Shown: positions 1-9,076, numbered from the stretch's first letter. The stretch is DNA of 64,000 nt from Bacillota bacterium (GCA_023394875.1 JAEXAB010000003.1:62001-126000), one strand, 5' to 3'. The notes: generated from the sequence alone by a model not told the origin. Translations and numbers: made by a program.

Positions 1-1
1 T

Positions 2-1039
2 TTAACTAAGGAAATCTATGATATTGCCGAGAAATATGTTCTTAATCCATCTGAAAGACAGCAGAAACTTCAGCAGCTCCAGGATAACAAAGTAAGGTTA
101 ATACAAGAACAGCAAAGAATCGAAACGGAAAAACACTCTTTCTTCGGCCTGGATTTAAGCGAAAGCGTAATGAAAAAAGAACTTGAAGATGCAACTAATT
201 TACATCTTGGAGAAGAGTCCATTGCTCGTCTTGTGGAAACTTATTTAGAAAAACGATTAGGCGATGGCTCCACGTACATTTTAGGTGACGGAAAGCAAAA
301 GACTTTAAGACTAAATGCTGACAATAGAAAATTACTTCTTGAAGATTTTTCAAGATTACAAAGGCAACCTAATCCTGTCTATAAAGCGTGGGAGCAATAC
401 TTAACAGAAGCAGCCCCGTTTGAAAAAATCACGTTTGACGGACATTACTCTGCCGACAATAGAGATACTGTATTCATTATGCCAACTCACCCGTTGGTTA
501 AACAAGCATTAAAATGTTTTGAAGATGAACCTATTGTGTGCTCATTAATATCGAATTATGCAAATCTTTCTGACGGTTCATACCCGTTTGTTATTTATGA
601 ATGGCTTTACAAGGGTGTTAAGCCTGACAATAAATTGCAAGTTATTACTGCTGAAAACTTCCCAAATAAGGATATGTTGGAAGCAATATACGCCTCAAAA
701 GATAACGGCACTCTAAATTGTGAAATTAATCAGCAAATACTTGATGAAGTTCATTACAAAATATGGGAATTTGCTAAGGAAGATTATCTGATGACAGCGC
801 AACAAGTGGTTGGCTTCAAAAAAGAAAGTTTGATTTCCAGTGAAACTGCAAGGGAACGAACCATATTAGAGAGATTAAAGACTGAAACTGATAGTCGTAT
901 AATCAGAATGAAACAATCCCAGTTGGCAACGCAAAAGAGTTGGTTCTTAGCCAAAATGGAAGAACTTGATGCTATGGTTAAACAATCCGACATTGTAACT
1001 CGAAAACTTGTAGTCGGTATTATGAAGGTGAAACACTGA
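2..1039 (+). CDS. SNF2/RapA-like helicase-related protein, C-terminal part (5' end outside window)
   Basis: The frame is open from the first bases of the window (LTKEIYDIAEKYV at the edge), so the ATG at 170 is internal and the gene begins to the left. The visible 345 residues start with a Gln/Lys-rich helical stretch. A C-terminal region follows with MPTHPLVKQALKCF and a YPFVIYEW segment, the pattern I associate with the tail of RapA-like SNF2 helicases. It ends in a long charged helix. The motor domains are not visible, so the helicase call rests on this tail. The stop lies 1 nt before the next ATG, implying co-translation with the ATPase gene. Confidence 0.5.
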   Translation, partial: LTKEIYDIAEKYVLNPSERQQKLQQLQDNKVRLIQEQQRIETEKHSFFGLDLSESVMKKELEDATNLHLGEESIARLVETYLEKRLGDGSTYILGDGKQKTLRLNADNRKLLLEDFSRLQRQPNPVYKAWEQYLTEAAPFEKITFDGHYSADNRDTVFIMPTHPLVKQALKCFEDEPIVCSLISNYANLSDGSYPFVIYEWLYKGVKPDNKLQVITAENFPNKDMLEAIYASKDNGTLNCEINQQILDEVHYKIWEFAKEDYLMTAQQVVGFKKESLISSETARERTILERLKTETDSRIIRMKQSQLATQKSWFLAKMEELDAMVKQSDIVTRKLVVGIMKVKH

Positions 1040-1040
1040 T

Positions 1041-4000
1041 ATGACATCACAAGAGAGATTAGCAGAATTAAAAAGAAAACGTGAAGGTTATGTGGCTTCC
1101 AGTAAAGAAAATAATATGTATGAGGGTACAAAAAAGATTTTAACCGATATGTACCCTGATACTGCTCATTTCATATATGAGTTGCTTCAAAATGCGGAAG
1201 ATATGAATGCTACATCGGTCAGTTTTGCTTTACGAGATGACAGACTTGTTTTTACTCATAACGGTACAAAGCGAGATTTTGTTATTGAAGATATTGACGC
1301 TATTACGAGCATTGGAAATAACAGTTTAAAAAGAGACGACAAAACGAGCATTGGGAAGTTTGGCGTTGGCTTTAAGGCGGTTTATTCTTATACTCAAACG
1401 CCAGAAATTCATTCTGGTGAATATAGTTTCAAAATTGTCGATATGTTCGTCCCGACAGATGAAGGAGTAGAACAAAAATCCAAAACTGGTGAAACACAGT
1501 TTGTTTTCCCATTTGATCATAAAACTAAGTCAAAAGAACAGGCACAAAAAGAGATTAAAGAAGGTTTGGTCCAGTTGGACGAAAACTCTATTCTTTTCTT
1601 GAAAAATATTCATCAAATTGTTTTCAGTTTGCCAGATAAAACTCGTGGTGGAGTAAAATTAGAAGATATAGATGACAATTTGAAACGTATTATTAAAGTT
1701 GATGCGAAAAACGGAAAACGGACTAGCACATATTGGTACAAATTTACAAAACAATGTAATATTTCTTCTAGCGGAGAGTTTATTACTTGCCCTGTTTCAA
1801 TAGCATATAAAATGAATGTAGAAAATGGGGATAAAGGGGGAACCATTAATGCGGACTGTTCCTTAAAAGGAAATGTGTGTATTTATTTTCCTGCTGCTAA
1901 AGAAGATAGCCATTTGCATTTTCATATTAATGCCCCTTTTGCTTCAACTGTTGCTCGCGATAGTGTAAGAGATTGCGAAGAGAATAACGAACTTATTTCT
2001 TGTATTGGAGATTTAGCTGTCGAGTCTGTTTACTTTTTTAAAGGGAAAGGAATTCTTGATTTGAATATGTATGCTACGTTACCAAACAGTAAAGACTTTG
2101 ATGATTATAGTTTTAGCTGGTTTAAGTCCCCATATAAAGTTATATATGATAAACTAAAAAATGAGTTTTCCCATGCAGCGTTGATTATTACCGAAAAACG
2201 TGAGTATAAAACTGTTGATGATGTTTTGCAGTCAAATAGAGATATAGTGGAGTTATTCAACGATTTGGATATTTCGCATCTTTATTGTAAAGAACGCAGT
2301 TGGATTCCTGCAGTAAAGCCTCAATCACGTGAGTTGTATTTTCTTGAAGATTTAAAAATTGAACAAATAGAGAAAAGAGATGTTGCAAATATTCTAAAAG
2401 ATAATACGGAATTGTTTTCCGAGATTTTTGCCAATAAAGATGCGATATGGTTTAGAAAATTTTATGCGTTGCTGTATGACGTTACTTCTACATATGCGTA
2501 TTCAAAACAATACGAAGCTTATAAAAATTTAGCAATAATTCGAGCAGAAGATGGATCAATGCGAAAAGCGAGTGAATTATTCTTTAAGTCGATATATACG
2601 CCTCGTAACATAAAAGACGCTATTTATGTTGATAGTCTTGTCTATTCTGGAGAAAAAACTAATTCAATTATTGAAAAGGCAAAAAAATTCATAGAGCAAG
2701 TTGGCGTTAGGACAATGAGTGAGCAGATTGATATTACATCGGAAATAGAGCATCAGGGTTCTATCGGTTCGGATGATGTTATTATTACCTTGCTGGAAGT
2801 ATTTGAATACTATGAAAAAAATGGAAAAGTTGATGGCTTTGAAAATAAAAATATTTTCTTAGCAAGAAGTATAACCAAGGATAATGAATTGTATAGGACG
2901 ACAGCAAAAGATTGTTGTTGGTCTGAAGACGTAGCATTTTTTTATCAAGATGATGACGATGTGTCTTTTATTCTTGCCAAGGATGAGTATGACGCTCTTG
3001 ATGGGAAGGAACTTAATTTATTATATAAAGTATTTGTAGAATTGGGTGGAAGAATTAAACCAACGATTTCTCTAACAACTTTGTCATATAATCATCCACA
3101 ATGGAATCAACTTTCTAATATCGCCAATGAAAGATATGATACCTGCGTTAAAAAAGATTATACGTTGACCGGAATTGCACATATTCGAGAAATAGAAAAA
3201 GAAGGTCTATTCAAAGAAAGTCTTCTATTATGGCAAACGGTATGTGAAGATAAAAATGTATATCATCATCAAGCACAGTATAAGGCTAATGCTAGTCGTC
3301 CTATAGAATATTTGGAATCTACAGTAGCTTATTGGCTAAGAAGAATACGTTGGATTCCAGGAGTAAACAATGAGTTTTATCGTCCTTGCGATATTACGAA
3401 AGAAATGTTATTACCAGAATTTAGATTGTATGAAGGTTCAGTTTTTCTCGAAAACCTTGGTTTTGGTGATAAAACAAAAGCCCCTAAAGATTTGGCTCTA
3501 TTATTATCCCAGTCTGGCATAAAACTATCGCCAAGCAAGCGTAAGTTGTATGAAAGGATGGATTCTATGACCGATGAAGAAGCTGAATCTTTTATTAGAA
3601 AATTGGAAGTCGAAGATAAGAAGAAGCAAACGTTTTCTGAAACGCTTGCTGCTGAGAATAAAGAGCAAATCTCCGTTGAAGATGACGATATTGATGATTA
3701 TGGTAGAGATTATGGAATTTCTAACGTGGAGAAAAGGCAATCTCAACAAGAAAGAGACTTTGAGGAAGGATTAGAACAGCCAAAGAAAGCATACAAGTCT
3801 TGGCACTATTCGTATTTGTCCAAAACTTCAGCTATGGAAAAACAGTTTGTTCAATCTCAATATAAGGGTAAATGTCAGATATGTGGCAGAACACCTATTG
3901 TTAAATCCAGTGGGAAACCGTATTTTGAAGCAATTAATATCATTAACACTTCCAAACTTTCTAATGAGTATATGAACAGCCTCGAATCTGGTTGGAATAC

Positions 4001-4238
4001 ATTGTCGCTTTGTCCAAATTGTGCCGCCGAATATAGGTATTGTGCAAAAAATCTGGATAGTCTAGAAGAAGAGATTGAAAAAACTAACATTCAATCTCAA
4101 GAGAATAAACTAATAGAATTAACAATCACATTAAAAAACCAACCTACAACTATTACATTTACGCCAAAACACTTTCTTGCTTTGCAATCGGCTTTTAAGA
4201 TTTTTAGAAAACATGAGCAAGAAGATGATGATAATTAA
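1041..4238 (+). CDS. Sacsin-like GHKL/Hsp90-fold ATPase with C-terminal zinc (HNH-like) module
   Basis: This 1065-residue protein has a clear GHKL ATPase N-terminus: YELLQNAED carries the N-box Glu47/Asn51, and IGKFGVGFKAVY is the glycine-rich lid. This matches the sacsin N-terminal ATP-binding fold. The long middle is unassigned. Near residues 860-930 there is an acidic low-complexity linker, then two CxxC pairs (Cys945/948 and Cys991/994) resembling an HNH or zinc-ribbon module. I see no His-Asn-His set that would prove nuclease activity. SD GAAGGTG precedes the ATG. Such proteins recur beside helicases in anti-phage loci; that role is inferred from context. Confidence 0.7.
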   Translation: MTSQERLAELKRKREGYVASSKENNMYEGTKKILTDMYPDTAHFIYELLQNAEDMNATSVSFALRDDRLVFTHNGTKRDFVIEDIDAITSIGNNSLKRDDKTSIGKFGVGFKAVYSYTQTPEIHSGEYSFKIVDMFVPTDEGVEQKSKTGETQFVFPFDHKTKSKEQAQKEIKEGLVQLDENSILFLKNIHQIVFSLPDKTRGGVKLEDIDDNLKRIIKVDAKNGKRTSTYWYKFTKQCNISSSGEFITCPVSIAYKMNVENGDKGGTINADCSLKGNVCIYFPAAKEDSHLHFHINAPFASTVARDSVRDCEENNELISCIGDLAVESVYFFKGKGILDLNMYATLPNSKDFDDYSFSWFKSPYKVIYDKLKNEFSHAALIITEKREYKTVDDVLQSNRDIVELFNDLDISHLYCKERSWIPAVKPQSRELYFLEDLKIEQIEKRDVANILKDNTELFSEIFANKDAIWFRKFYALLYDVTSTYAYSKQYEAYKNLAIIRAEDGSMRKASELFFKSIYTPRNIKDAIYVDSLVYSGEKTNSIIEKAKKFIEQVGVRTMSEQIDITSEIEHQGSIGSDDVIITLLEVFEYYEKNGKVDGFENKNIFLARSITKDNELYRTTAKDCCWSEDVAFFYQDDDDVSFILAKDEYDALDGKELNLLYKVFVELGGRIKPTISLTTLSYNHPQWNQLSNIANERYDTCVKKDYTLTGIAHIREIEKEGLFKESLLLWQTVCEDKNVYHHQAQYKANASRPIEYLESTVAYWLRRIRWIPGVNNEFYRPCDITKEMLLPEFRLYEGSVFLENLGFGDKTKAPKDLALLLSQSGIKLSPSKRKLYERMDSMTDEEAESFIRKLEVEDKKKQTFSETLAAENKEQISVEDDDIDDYGRDYGISNVEKRQSQQERDFEEGLEQPKKAYKSWHYSYLSKTSAMEKQFVQSQYKGKCQICGRTPIVKSSGKPYFEAINIINTSKLSNEYMNSLESGWNTLSLCPNCAAEYRYCAKNLDSLEEEIEKTNIQSQENKLIELTITLKNQPTTITFTPKHFLALQSAFKIFRKHEQEDDDN

Positions 4239-4249
4239 TTAGCATTAAA

Positions 4250-4288
4250 TTAGCCGTCAACGATTGTTGGCGGCTAAACTTTTTTATT
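4250..4288 (+). terminator. Intrinsic terminator after the ATPase gene
   Basis: A 12-bp stem (TTAGCCGTCAAC pairing with GTTGGCGGCTAA, one G-U pair) with a GATT loop is followed by ACTTTTTTATT. It closes the plus-strand pair and lies between convergent genes. The reverse strand has only a weak T stretch. Confidence 0.8.
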
Positions 4289-4592
4289 CGGGCATATACT
4301 GTTTCCCTTCAACGTCTATGACTTTATGAGTTATCCCGTCTTTGGTTTGTTCGGTGTAGGTTGGTTTGCCTGTTGCGGAAGCACGAAGGATAACTTTGTC
4401 GGGCGTCGGTTCGGCTTTTTCGATGTTGATGTCTATGAATTTCTCGTCCGAGCTGACCTCAAGGACTTTACAGCCATGTTCTCGTATGAATACGCTGAAT
4501 TGCCACAGCTTTTCAAACATACCGTTGCTGTCCATTATGAAGCAGATGTCGTGTTCAGGTGAATACCCTGTAATTCTAAAATATTGTGTCAT
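4284..4592 (-). CDS. Hypothetical protein of the conjugative-element operon
   Basis: This 102-residue protein is not recognised. It has no membrane segment or signal peptide and reads as a small mixed alpha/beta domain. It starts 18 nt after pcfJ behind SD AAAGGAG, so it is the last gene of the minus-strand operon. Its stop overlaps the T-tract of the terminator of the convergent ATPase gene. Confidence 0.7.
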   Translation of the reverse strand: MTQYFRITGYSPEHDICFIMDSNGMFEKLWQFSVFIREHGCKVLEVSSDEKFIDINIEKAEPTPDKVILRASATGKPTYTEQTKDGITHKVIDVEGKQYMPE

Positions 4593-4610
4593 TGTTGTTT
4601 CTCCTTTGCC

Positions 4611-5930
4611 TTATGCGGCGATTTGTAGTTTTTTGATTTGTCTGTTGGCGTACGGTAACCATTTTTTGTTTACAAAAGTCATAACGCTTTCGTTTGGTCG
4701 GGAGTCGTTTTCGCCGTAGCATTGTAGAACTTTGTGCTTTGAGAGCGAGTATTCGATTGTTACGAACGGAGTATCCACCTTGTCTTTATTGCGGATAAAA
4801 AAGATAAGCGTTTCTTCTCGGATAAACTTTTGGTCATATCCCATTCTGCCGACACAATGGTGAAGTATGTCGCCTTCTCGGATAAGGTCTGCCGGGCTTT
4901 GAGCAATCACGATAGCGTAATCACCTTTGGTGTAGTTTTGTAGCTGAATATATTTCTCTGCAATCTGTTCAAACTGCTCGTATAGTTTGGCTCGTTCTTT
5001 CTTGTCGGCTATGGCTTTTGCCGTTGCGTATTCGTCAGAACGTATATCGTGCCAGCGTTTGAAATCGTGAGGGAAGCGGTTTTTATCCAAAGTCAAATCC
5101 AAGTGCAGAAAGGTGCAAGCCTTGATATAATCGGCGTAAGAGCTTAAATTTGTTTTCTGTTTTCCTATGTATGAGATGAGTCGCTCCTTGTCGTTGCCTA
5201 CGACTTCCTTAATTGCTTGATAGCTTGCGTTGCTACGCAGTTCCTTTTTGGCTTTTTCACGGGCTTGTATGTCTTCTATATCGACGTTCTTTCTGTAAGC
5301 CTGCATTATCGTGGTTACGTAAACGCATTTGAAAACCAGTTCGTCTTTATGTTTGCCAAGCCATTTGCGGAAGGTCTTATCTACTGCAATCTTTTCAAGT
5401 ATTTGCTTGCTTGAAACGTAGTTTACCAGTCCGAGTTTTGTTAGGTACTCAACTTGCGGATATTGTTCATATAACCGTAGGTATTGAAGAATGTTATCCA
5501 TCGGGTACAACTCCCAAGCAGAGTACTTGTACTGTGGAAATTTAGATAGGTATTCCTTGTTCATAATGGGAGCGTATGGGTCAAATAGCCTATCTTCGTG
5601 CCAACCCCATTCGTCGTCCTCATACCATTTTGGTTCACGTTGTAAGCCTTCGGAAAACCAGCCTACTGTATAGCCACCGATATAGTAAAAGCACATATCT
5701 TTTAGGTAGCATTTGCCAGAGTGTATTCCGTGCATTGCGACTTGCTTGCAGTACCACTTTTTGTATCTGCATTTTACGGCTACGGTCATCTTTACAAGCT
5801 CGCCGTCGTTCTTTGTAAGATAGGCATAAAAGCGGACGTGTCCGTCTTGCGTTGGATATATTTGTAAGTCATTTTTCTTAATAAGCTCAACCATATATTT
5901 GGGTATAGGTTTTATCTTTTCGGGTTTCAT
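4611..5930 (-). CDS. PcfJ-like protein
   Basis: This 439-residue protein is recognised by its C-terminal PcfJ domain: DLIREGDILHHCVGRMGYD, then FFIRN and a TPFVTIEY segment at about residues 345-415. PcfJ is encoded in pCF10-type conjugative plasmids and many integrative elements; its biochemical role is not settled. The N-terminal half is basic and aromatic with several Cys residues but no clear zinc motif. The ATG overlaps the stop of the upstream gene by one base (TAATG) and has SD AGGTGG. The PcfK-like partner lies directly upstream, as expected. Confidence 0.85.
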   Translation of the reverse strand: MKPEKIKPIPKYMVELIKKNDLQIYPTQDGHVRFYAYLTKNDGELVKMTVAVKCRYKKWYCKQVAMHGIHSGKCYLKDMCFYYIGGYTVGWFSEGLQREPKWYEDDEWGWHEDRLFDPYAPIMNKEYLSKFPQYKYSAWELYPMDNILQYLRLYEQYPQVEYLTKLGLVNYVSSKQILEKIAVDKTFRKWLGKHKDELVFKCVYVTTIMQAYRKNVDIEDIQAREKAKKELRSNASYQAIKEVVGNDKERLISYIGKQKTNLSSYADYIKACTFLHLDLTLDKNRFPHDFKRWHDIRSDEYATAKAIADKKERAKLYEQFEQIAEKYIQLQNYTKGDYAIVIAQSPADLIREGDILHHCVGRMGYDQKFIREETLIFFIRNKDKVDTPFVTIEYSLSKHKVLQCYGENDSRPNESVMTFVNKKWLPYANRQIKKLQIAA

Positions 5931-6889
5931 TATTCCACCTCCAAATCTTTGCCAAATAATTCAATTAAGCGTTTTACTTGTACGTTATCGGTAGATAAAG
6001 TCTTTGTTTGTAATTCTTGCTTGCGGATAAGCCTAATGTCTTCGGCATCTTCAACAACGGCTAAAGCATGATTTTTTGTAATCGTCGTAAAGTATTTATC
6101 CACGGCGTGATATGGTATTCCGCAAAGTGGAACTCGCTCGGATAATCCGCAATCTCTACCTGTCAAGGTAAGGTCTAACTCGTTTGCAATCGTCTTTGCG
6201 TTGTCGCCCAAGAACTCATAAAAGTCACCTAATCTGATTACAACTATGGAAGTCGGATATTGCTTTTGAATATACATATACTTTTGATATAATGGCGTCC
6301 CAACGGGGTTAAAAGCGGGCTTAGGTTCTTCCTTAACTTCTTCTTCGACGTCACCGTCAAAGTCCTCGTAATCGATAATCTCGCCGTCTTCGGTAACAAC
6401 CTGTCCTTTGATTGCATTGTCTATTTCGTCAGCTGGTTCTTGTTCGTCCAAAATGTCAGGTTTTCTGTCATTTTCATCCGGCATATCAAATAACGAGAAT
6501 TGATAATCTGTTTTTGCTTTTGGTGCTACCGTAGGAGTCTGGACCGTTATTGGTTTAGACTTTGTTTCTGTCTTGTATTCGGCACCGTCCAAATAGTAAA
6601 GTTTGCCGATAATGCTATCTTCTTCAAAGTAGTGGATAGCCCAACCGTAAACGGTCTTATCTTCAACACAAGCACTTTTTGCACCTTTGTCTGCGAGCTT
6701 TCTTGCTTCTTCCGAGGCAAAAGAAAAGAACCCGTCAAGGTCCTTTCTACTTATTAGCGGTTTACCGTCTTTATCTGCCGGTACTCCGTTATTGATTTTG
6801 TCCGCCAACGTCTGGCTGACGTTTTCTTCGAGATAGGCTTTTATCAGTTCCTGTTCTCGTGATTTGGTTTCTAAATTCAGTTTAATCAT
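5930..6889 (-). CDS. PcfK-like protein fused to MutS domain I
   Basis: This 319-residue protein has three parts. Residues 1-105 resemble PcfK-like proteins, with the signature VYGWAIHYFEEDSI at 80-93. Residues 106-195 are an acidic linker containing QFSLF at 130-134, close to the bacterial sliding-clamp motif QLSLF. Residues 196-290 are a MutS N-terminal mismatch-recognition domain, with LGDFYEF at 220-226 and CGIPYHAVDKY at 256-266. The Phe-x-Glu pair used by MutS to probe mismatches is kept (Phe223, Glu225). No MutS ATPase, core or connector domain is present. SD AAGGAG precedes the ATG. A role in element DNA transfer or replication is inferred. Confidence 0.8.
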   Translation of the reverse strand: MIKLNLETKSREQELIKAYLEENVSQTLADKINNGVPADKDGKPLISRKDLDGFFSFASEEARKLADKGAKSACVEDKTVYGWAIHYFEEDSIIGKLYYLDGAEYKTETKSKPITVQTPTVAPKAKTDYQFSLFDMPDENDRKPDILDEQEPADEIDNAIKGQVVTEDGEIIDYEDFDGDVEEEVKEEPKPAFNPVGTPLYQKYMYIQKQYPTSIVVIRLGDFYEFLGDNAKTIANELDLTLTGRDCGLSERVPLCGIPYHAVDKYFTTITKNHALAVVEDAEDIRLIRKQELQTKTLSTDNVQVKRLIELFGKDLEVE

Positions 6890-6939
6890 TGTTTTTATCT
6901 CCTTGTTTCAAAAAGTTTTTGACATAAATACTTGACAGA

Positions 6940-7161
6940 CTAGAAAGGACATTCTCGCCATATTCCTTTTGCAAATTCGGCAAAGCGGATAGGCTTTATT
7001 ATCCAGTTGATGCTGCTACTGTAAATCTGCTTAAACATCGTCACGGTTTTAGTCGCTTCACGATAGTTTCTGTCTTTAAAACGGCAAACAAAAAGTCGGC
7101 TATCATTTTCGTAATAACCGACTTTATATCCGTACGGGTTGTGCTTGTTACATCTTTTCAT
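6940..7161 (-). CDS. Small hypothetical protein
   Basis: This 73-residue, basic protein is not recognised. Its ATG lies 14 nt inside the end of the preceding gene and has SD GGAGTGG at good spacing, so it belongs to the same overlapping operon. Unlike several neighbours it is rich in Lys, Arg, Tyr and Phe, which could suit nucleic-acid contact (inference only). Confidence 0.65.
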   Translation of the reverse strand: MKRCNKHNPYGYKVGYYENDSRLFVCRFKDRNYREATKTVTMFKQIYSSSINWIIKPIRFAEFAKGIWRECPF

Positions 7162-7384
7162 ATTGAGTTACCACTCCGAAAACGTCGTCTGCGTAATACT
7201 CTCCAACGTAGCAGTTGAATATTGCCGTACACATAATGTCTTTGTACTTAACGATATAGGAAGAAGGCACACGGTTTCCAAACATATAATGTTCGGCAAT
7301 TACCGTTATTTCGTCCATTGTGTCGCTGTTCATTTTGCCTTGATTTAGTGAATAGATATAGGCTTGTGTTGTAAAAGGTTTCAT
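7148..7384 (-). CDS. Small hypothetical protein
   Basis: This 78-residue protein is not recognised and has no membrane segment. Its ATG overlaps the upstream stop by 4 nt, with SD GGAGG 10 nt upstream. Overlap on both sides supports a genuine coding gene in a translationally coupled chain. Confidence 0.65.
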   Translation of the reverse strand: MKPFTTQAYIYSLNQGKMNSDTMDEITVIAEHYMFGNRVPSSYIVKYKDIMCTAIFNCYVGEYYADDVFGVVTQYEKM

Positions 7385-7626
7385 TTATTGTATTCCTCCA
7401 AGTATTGTTTGTATTCGGTATCTTGTTCTAAGATTTGCATTATTTCGGGCATAGACGTTTCTTTCGTTCTGCCGACGCAAGCAAGTATTAAAAGATTTGT
7501 ATTGCTGTTGAAAACACGACGGAAAGTATAATCAAGAAGTTTGGTTATGTCCTCATCGTTCGCTCCTAATCGGTTTAGGTAGAAAAGTACAGATAGAATT
7601 GTCCTTAATTCTTTTGTGTTTCGCAT
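7381..7626 (-). CDS. Small helical hypothetical protein
   Basis: This 81-residue protein looks all-helical and has no recognised family. The ATG has a strong SD (GGAGGT) and shares one base with the stop of the upstream gene (TAATG). Its stop overlaps the next start by 4 nt, so translation is coupled in both directions. Confidence 0.65.
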   Translation of the reverse strand: MRNTKELRTILSVLFYLNRLGANDEDITKLLDYTFRRVFNSNTNLLILACVGRTKETSMPEIMQILEQDTEYKQYLEEYNK

Positions 7627-7934
7627 TATTTTACCTCCATAGTTTTCAAGTCCAAAAAGTCGTGTATGTACCAGTCGTTTTTGTTAGTCAAGTTCCACCA
7701 ACAGTCATATTCATCCGTGCCGTCGGTTTCGATATGTTCTTCAAAGTCGTAACCGTCAATGATTTCGCCGTTATCGTCAAAGGCTTCAGCCGCCCAACTA
7801 ATGTCAAATACCATTTCATTTGCAATGATTTCTTTGAAACGGTCAAAAGCCTTCTTATAAGTATCAAAAAGTTCAACTTCCACTTGTGAATCGTCATCTG
7901 TGGACCAGTCAAACATAACCATATATACTTTCAT
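7626..7934 (-). CDS. Small strongly acidic hypothetical protein
   Basis: This 102-residue protein is not recognised. Asp and Glu greatly outnumber Lys and Arg (about 28 against 8 by eye), and it is rich in Trp, Tyr and Phe. That composition is seen in DNA-mimic antirestriction proteins, but I find no ArdA signature, so the role is speculative. The ATG overlaps the upstream stop by 4 nt and has SD AAGGAG. Confidence 0.65.
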   Translation of the reverse strand: MKVYMVMFDWSTDDDSQVEVELFDTYKKAFDRFKEIIANEMVFDISWAAEAFDDNGEIIDGYDFEEHIETDGTDEYDCWWNLTNKNDWYIHDFLDLKTMEVK

Positions 7935-8116
7935 AATTCAATCTCCTTTTTCTCACGATGTTTTTCAAGTCTTATAGGATAGTTGCAATTCTCTTGATAT
8001 TCTCTAAAGCTGCGTTTAGCGTCTTTGTAGGTATATTCCGAATTTTCGCATTCCCAACCGTAGCCACAGTTTCCTACAATGTCCCAGCGGTCTATTGTTT
8101 TACGTTCATATGTCAT
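7931..8116 (-). CDS. Small hypothetical protein
   Basis: This 61-residue protein (MTYERKTIDRW...) is not recognised. The frame extends upstream to an ATG at 8152, but the start at 8116 is chosen because GAGGTG lies 5 nt upstream of it and the longer version would sit far inside the preceding gene. It has Trp and Cys residues in GYGWEC and a charged Lys/Glu tail. Confidence 0.6.
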   Translation of the reverse strand: MTYERKTIDRWDIVGNCGYGWECENSEYTYKDAKRSFREYQENCNYPIRLEKHREKKEIEL

Positions 8117-8124
8117 AATGCACC

Positions 8125-8646
8125 TCATATGCTTGCCAATCGGGGAAGGCAAGAGAAAAAGTTACAGTTCATAATCGTGTTGTGTAACTTTCTGTCGTTT
8201 GCGAAGTAGTTGCTGTCGGCGTATTCGTAGCCTTTCTTTGTGAGCTTTTTCAGTTCGTAGTGGTCGTATCCGTCGTGGTGATAACCATCAATCATTAGAT
8301 GTCCGTCTTTATCGGTAAAGGTTACGCCGTCTAAATGGCTTATACAGCCAAGTAAGTCTTGCAGTGACTCAATGAACTTACCGCCGTCGTAACGTCCGTT
8401 CCAACGCCCACAGTAGCCTGTTAAAAGAAAATGCCCGTCATCGAGCATTTTTTCAAGTCTGTATTTCATATCTTCCCATTCAATATCGTCACGGTAGTTG
8501 ATTTCATCTTCAATCATACTGTCGGGAACGTCTGCCGGCAGATACCAGTCTTGTTCTTCGGCGTACTCTTGAAAAAGTTCTTCTCGGATATCGTCCCTTT
8601 GATCGTAAAGGTTTGTGTTGTCGTATAAAACGTATTCTTTGCACAT
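8125..8646 (-). CDS. Acidic hypothetical protein of the element operon
   Basis: This 173-residue protein is not recognised. It is acidic, especially in the first 70 residues, and has a Gly/Trp/Tyr-rich centre (TGYCGRWNGRYDGG) and a His/Asp/Tyr cluster (DGYHHDGYDHYEL). The second in-frame ATG (8646) is preferred over 8652 because AGGAGG lies 8 nt upstream of it and only 2 nt from the first. Its stop overlaps the SD of the next gene. The family seems to travel with conjugative elements; function is unknown. Confidence 0.65.
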   Translation of the reverse strand: MCKEYVLYDNTNLYDQRDDIREELFQEYAEEQDWYLPADVPDSMIEDEINYRDDIEWEDMKYRLEKMLDDGHFLLTGYCGRWNGRYDGGKFIESLQDLLGCISHLDGVTFTDKDGHLMIDGYHHDGYDHYELKKLTKKGYEYADSNYFANDRKLHNTIMNCNFFSCLPRLASI

Positions 8647-8658
8647 TGTCATTTCCTC

Positions 8659-9060
8659 CTAAGCTGTTCTAATCACGCCGCCAAATTGCGGTTTAACGCC
8701 GATGCTTCCAAATTCAGAGAAGGACGGCTCGTCTAAATTTTCAACGAAGGCACAAGCATAACCGTCTTTCAAGTCATCTCGGTCATACTGCCATTCTTCT
8801 TTTTCGTTTGAAACGTAAAGGAAAGCAAGCAACTCTCCAAATTCCGTCAAATTGTGTAAAACGTGGTAAACAAGGGCTTTGTATTTCTGCTCAAAAGCAT
8901 TAACGTATGCTTGCTGTTTATCGTCCAGCCAGTAAAGGGCGCCGTAGCCCTCGGATAAATTCAGTTTGCCTTCTTCGGTAAACTCACGCACAACGTTCTC
9001 GTGCAGTTTGAGAGTCTTCATTCTCTCGATTGCTTCTTCTTTTTGTAATTCTTTATTCAT
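8659..9060 (-). CDS. Hypothetical protein of the element operon
   Basis: This 133-residue protein (MNKELQKEEAIERMKTL...) is not recognised. It is helical and acidic, ending in GSIGVKPQFGGVIRTA. The frame is open to an ATG at 9108, but the start at 9060 has SD AAGGAG 9 nt upstream and avoids overlap with the preceding gene. I recall similar proteins in gut Firmicutes conjugative elements, without an assigned function. Confidence 0.65.
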   Translation of the reverse strand: MNKELQKEEAIERMKTLKLHENVVREFTEEGKLNLSEGYGALYWLDDKQQAYVNAFEQKYKALVYHVLHNLTEFGELLAFLYVSNEKEEWQYDRDDLKDGYACAFVENLDEPSFSEFGSIGVKPQFGGVIRTA

Positions 9061-9076
9061 AGTTAAAATCTCCTTA

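Noticed and set aside
1..4238. Naming the left pair as DISARM or another defined defence system
   Set aside because: No methylase, DUF1998 or phospholipase gene is visible and the helicase core is outside the window.
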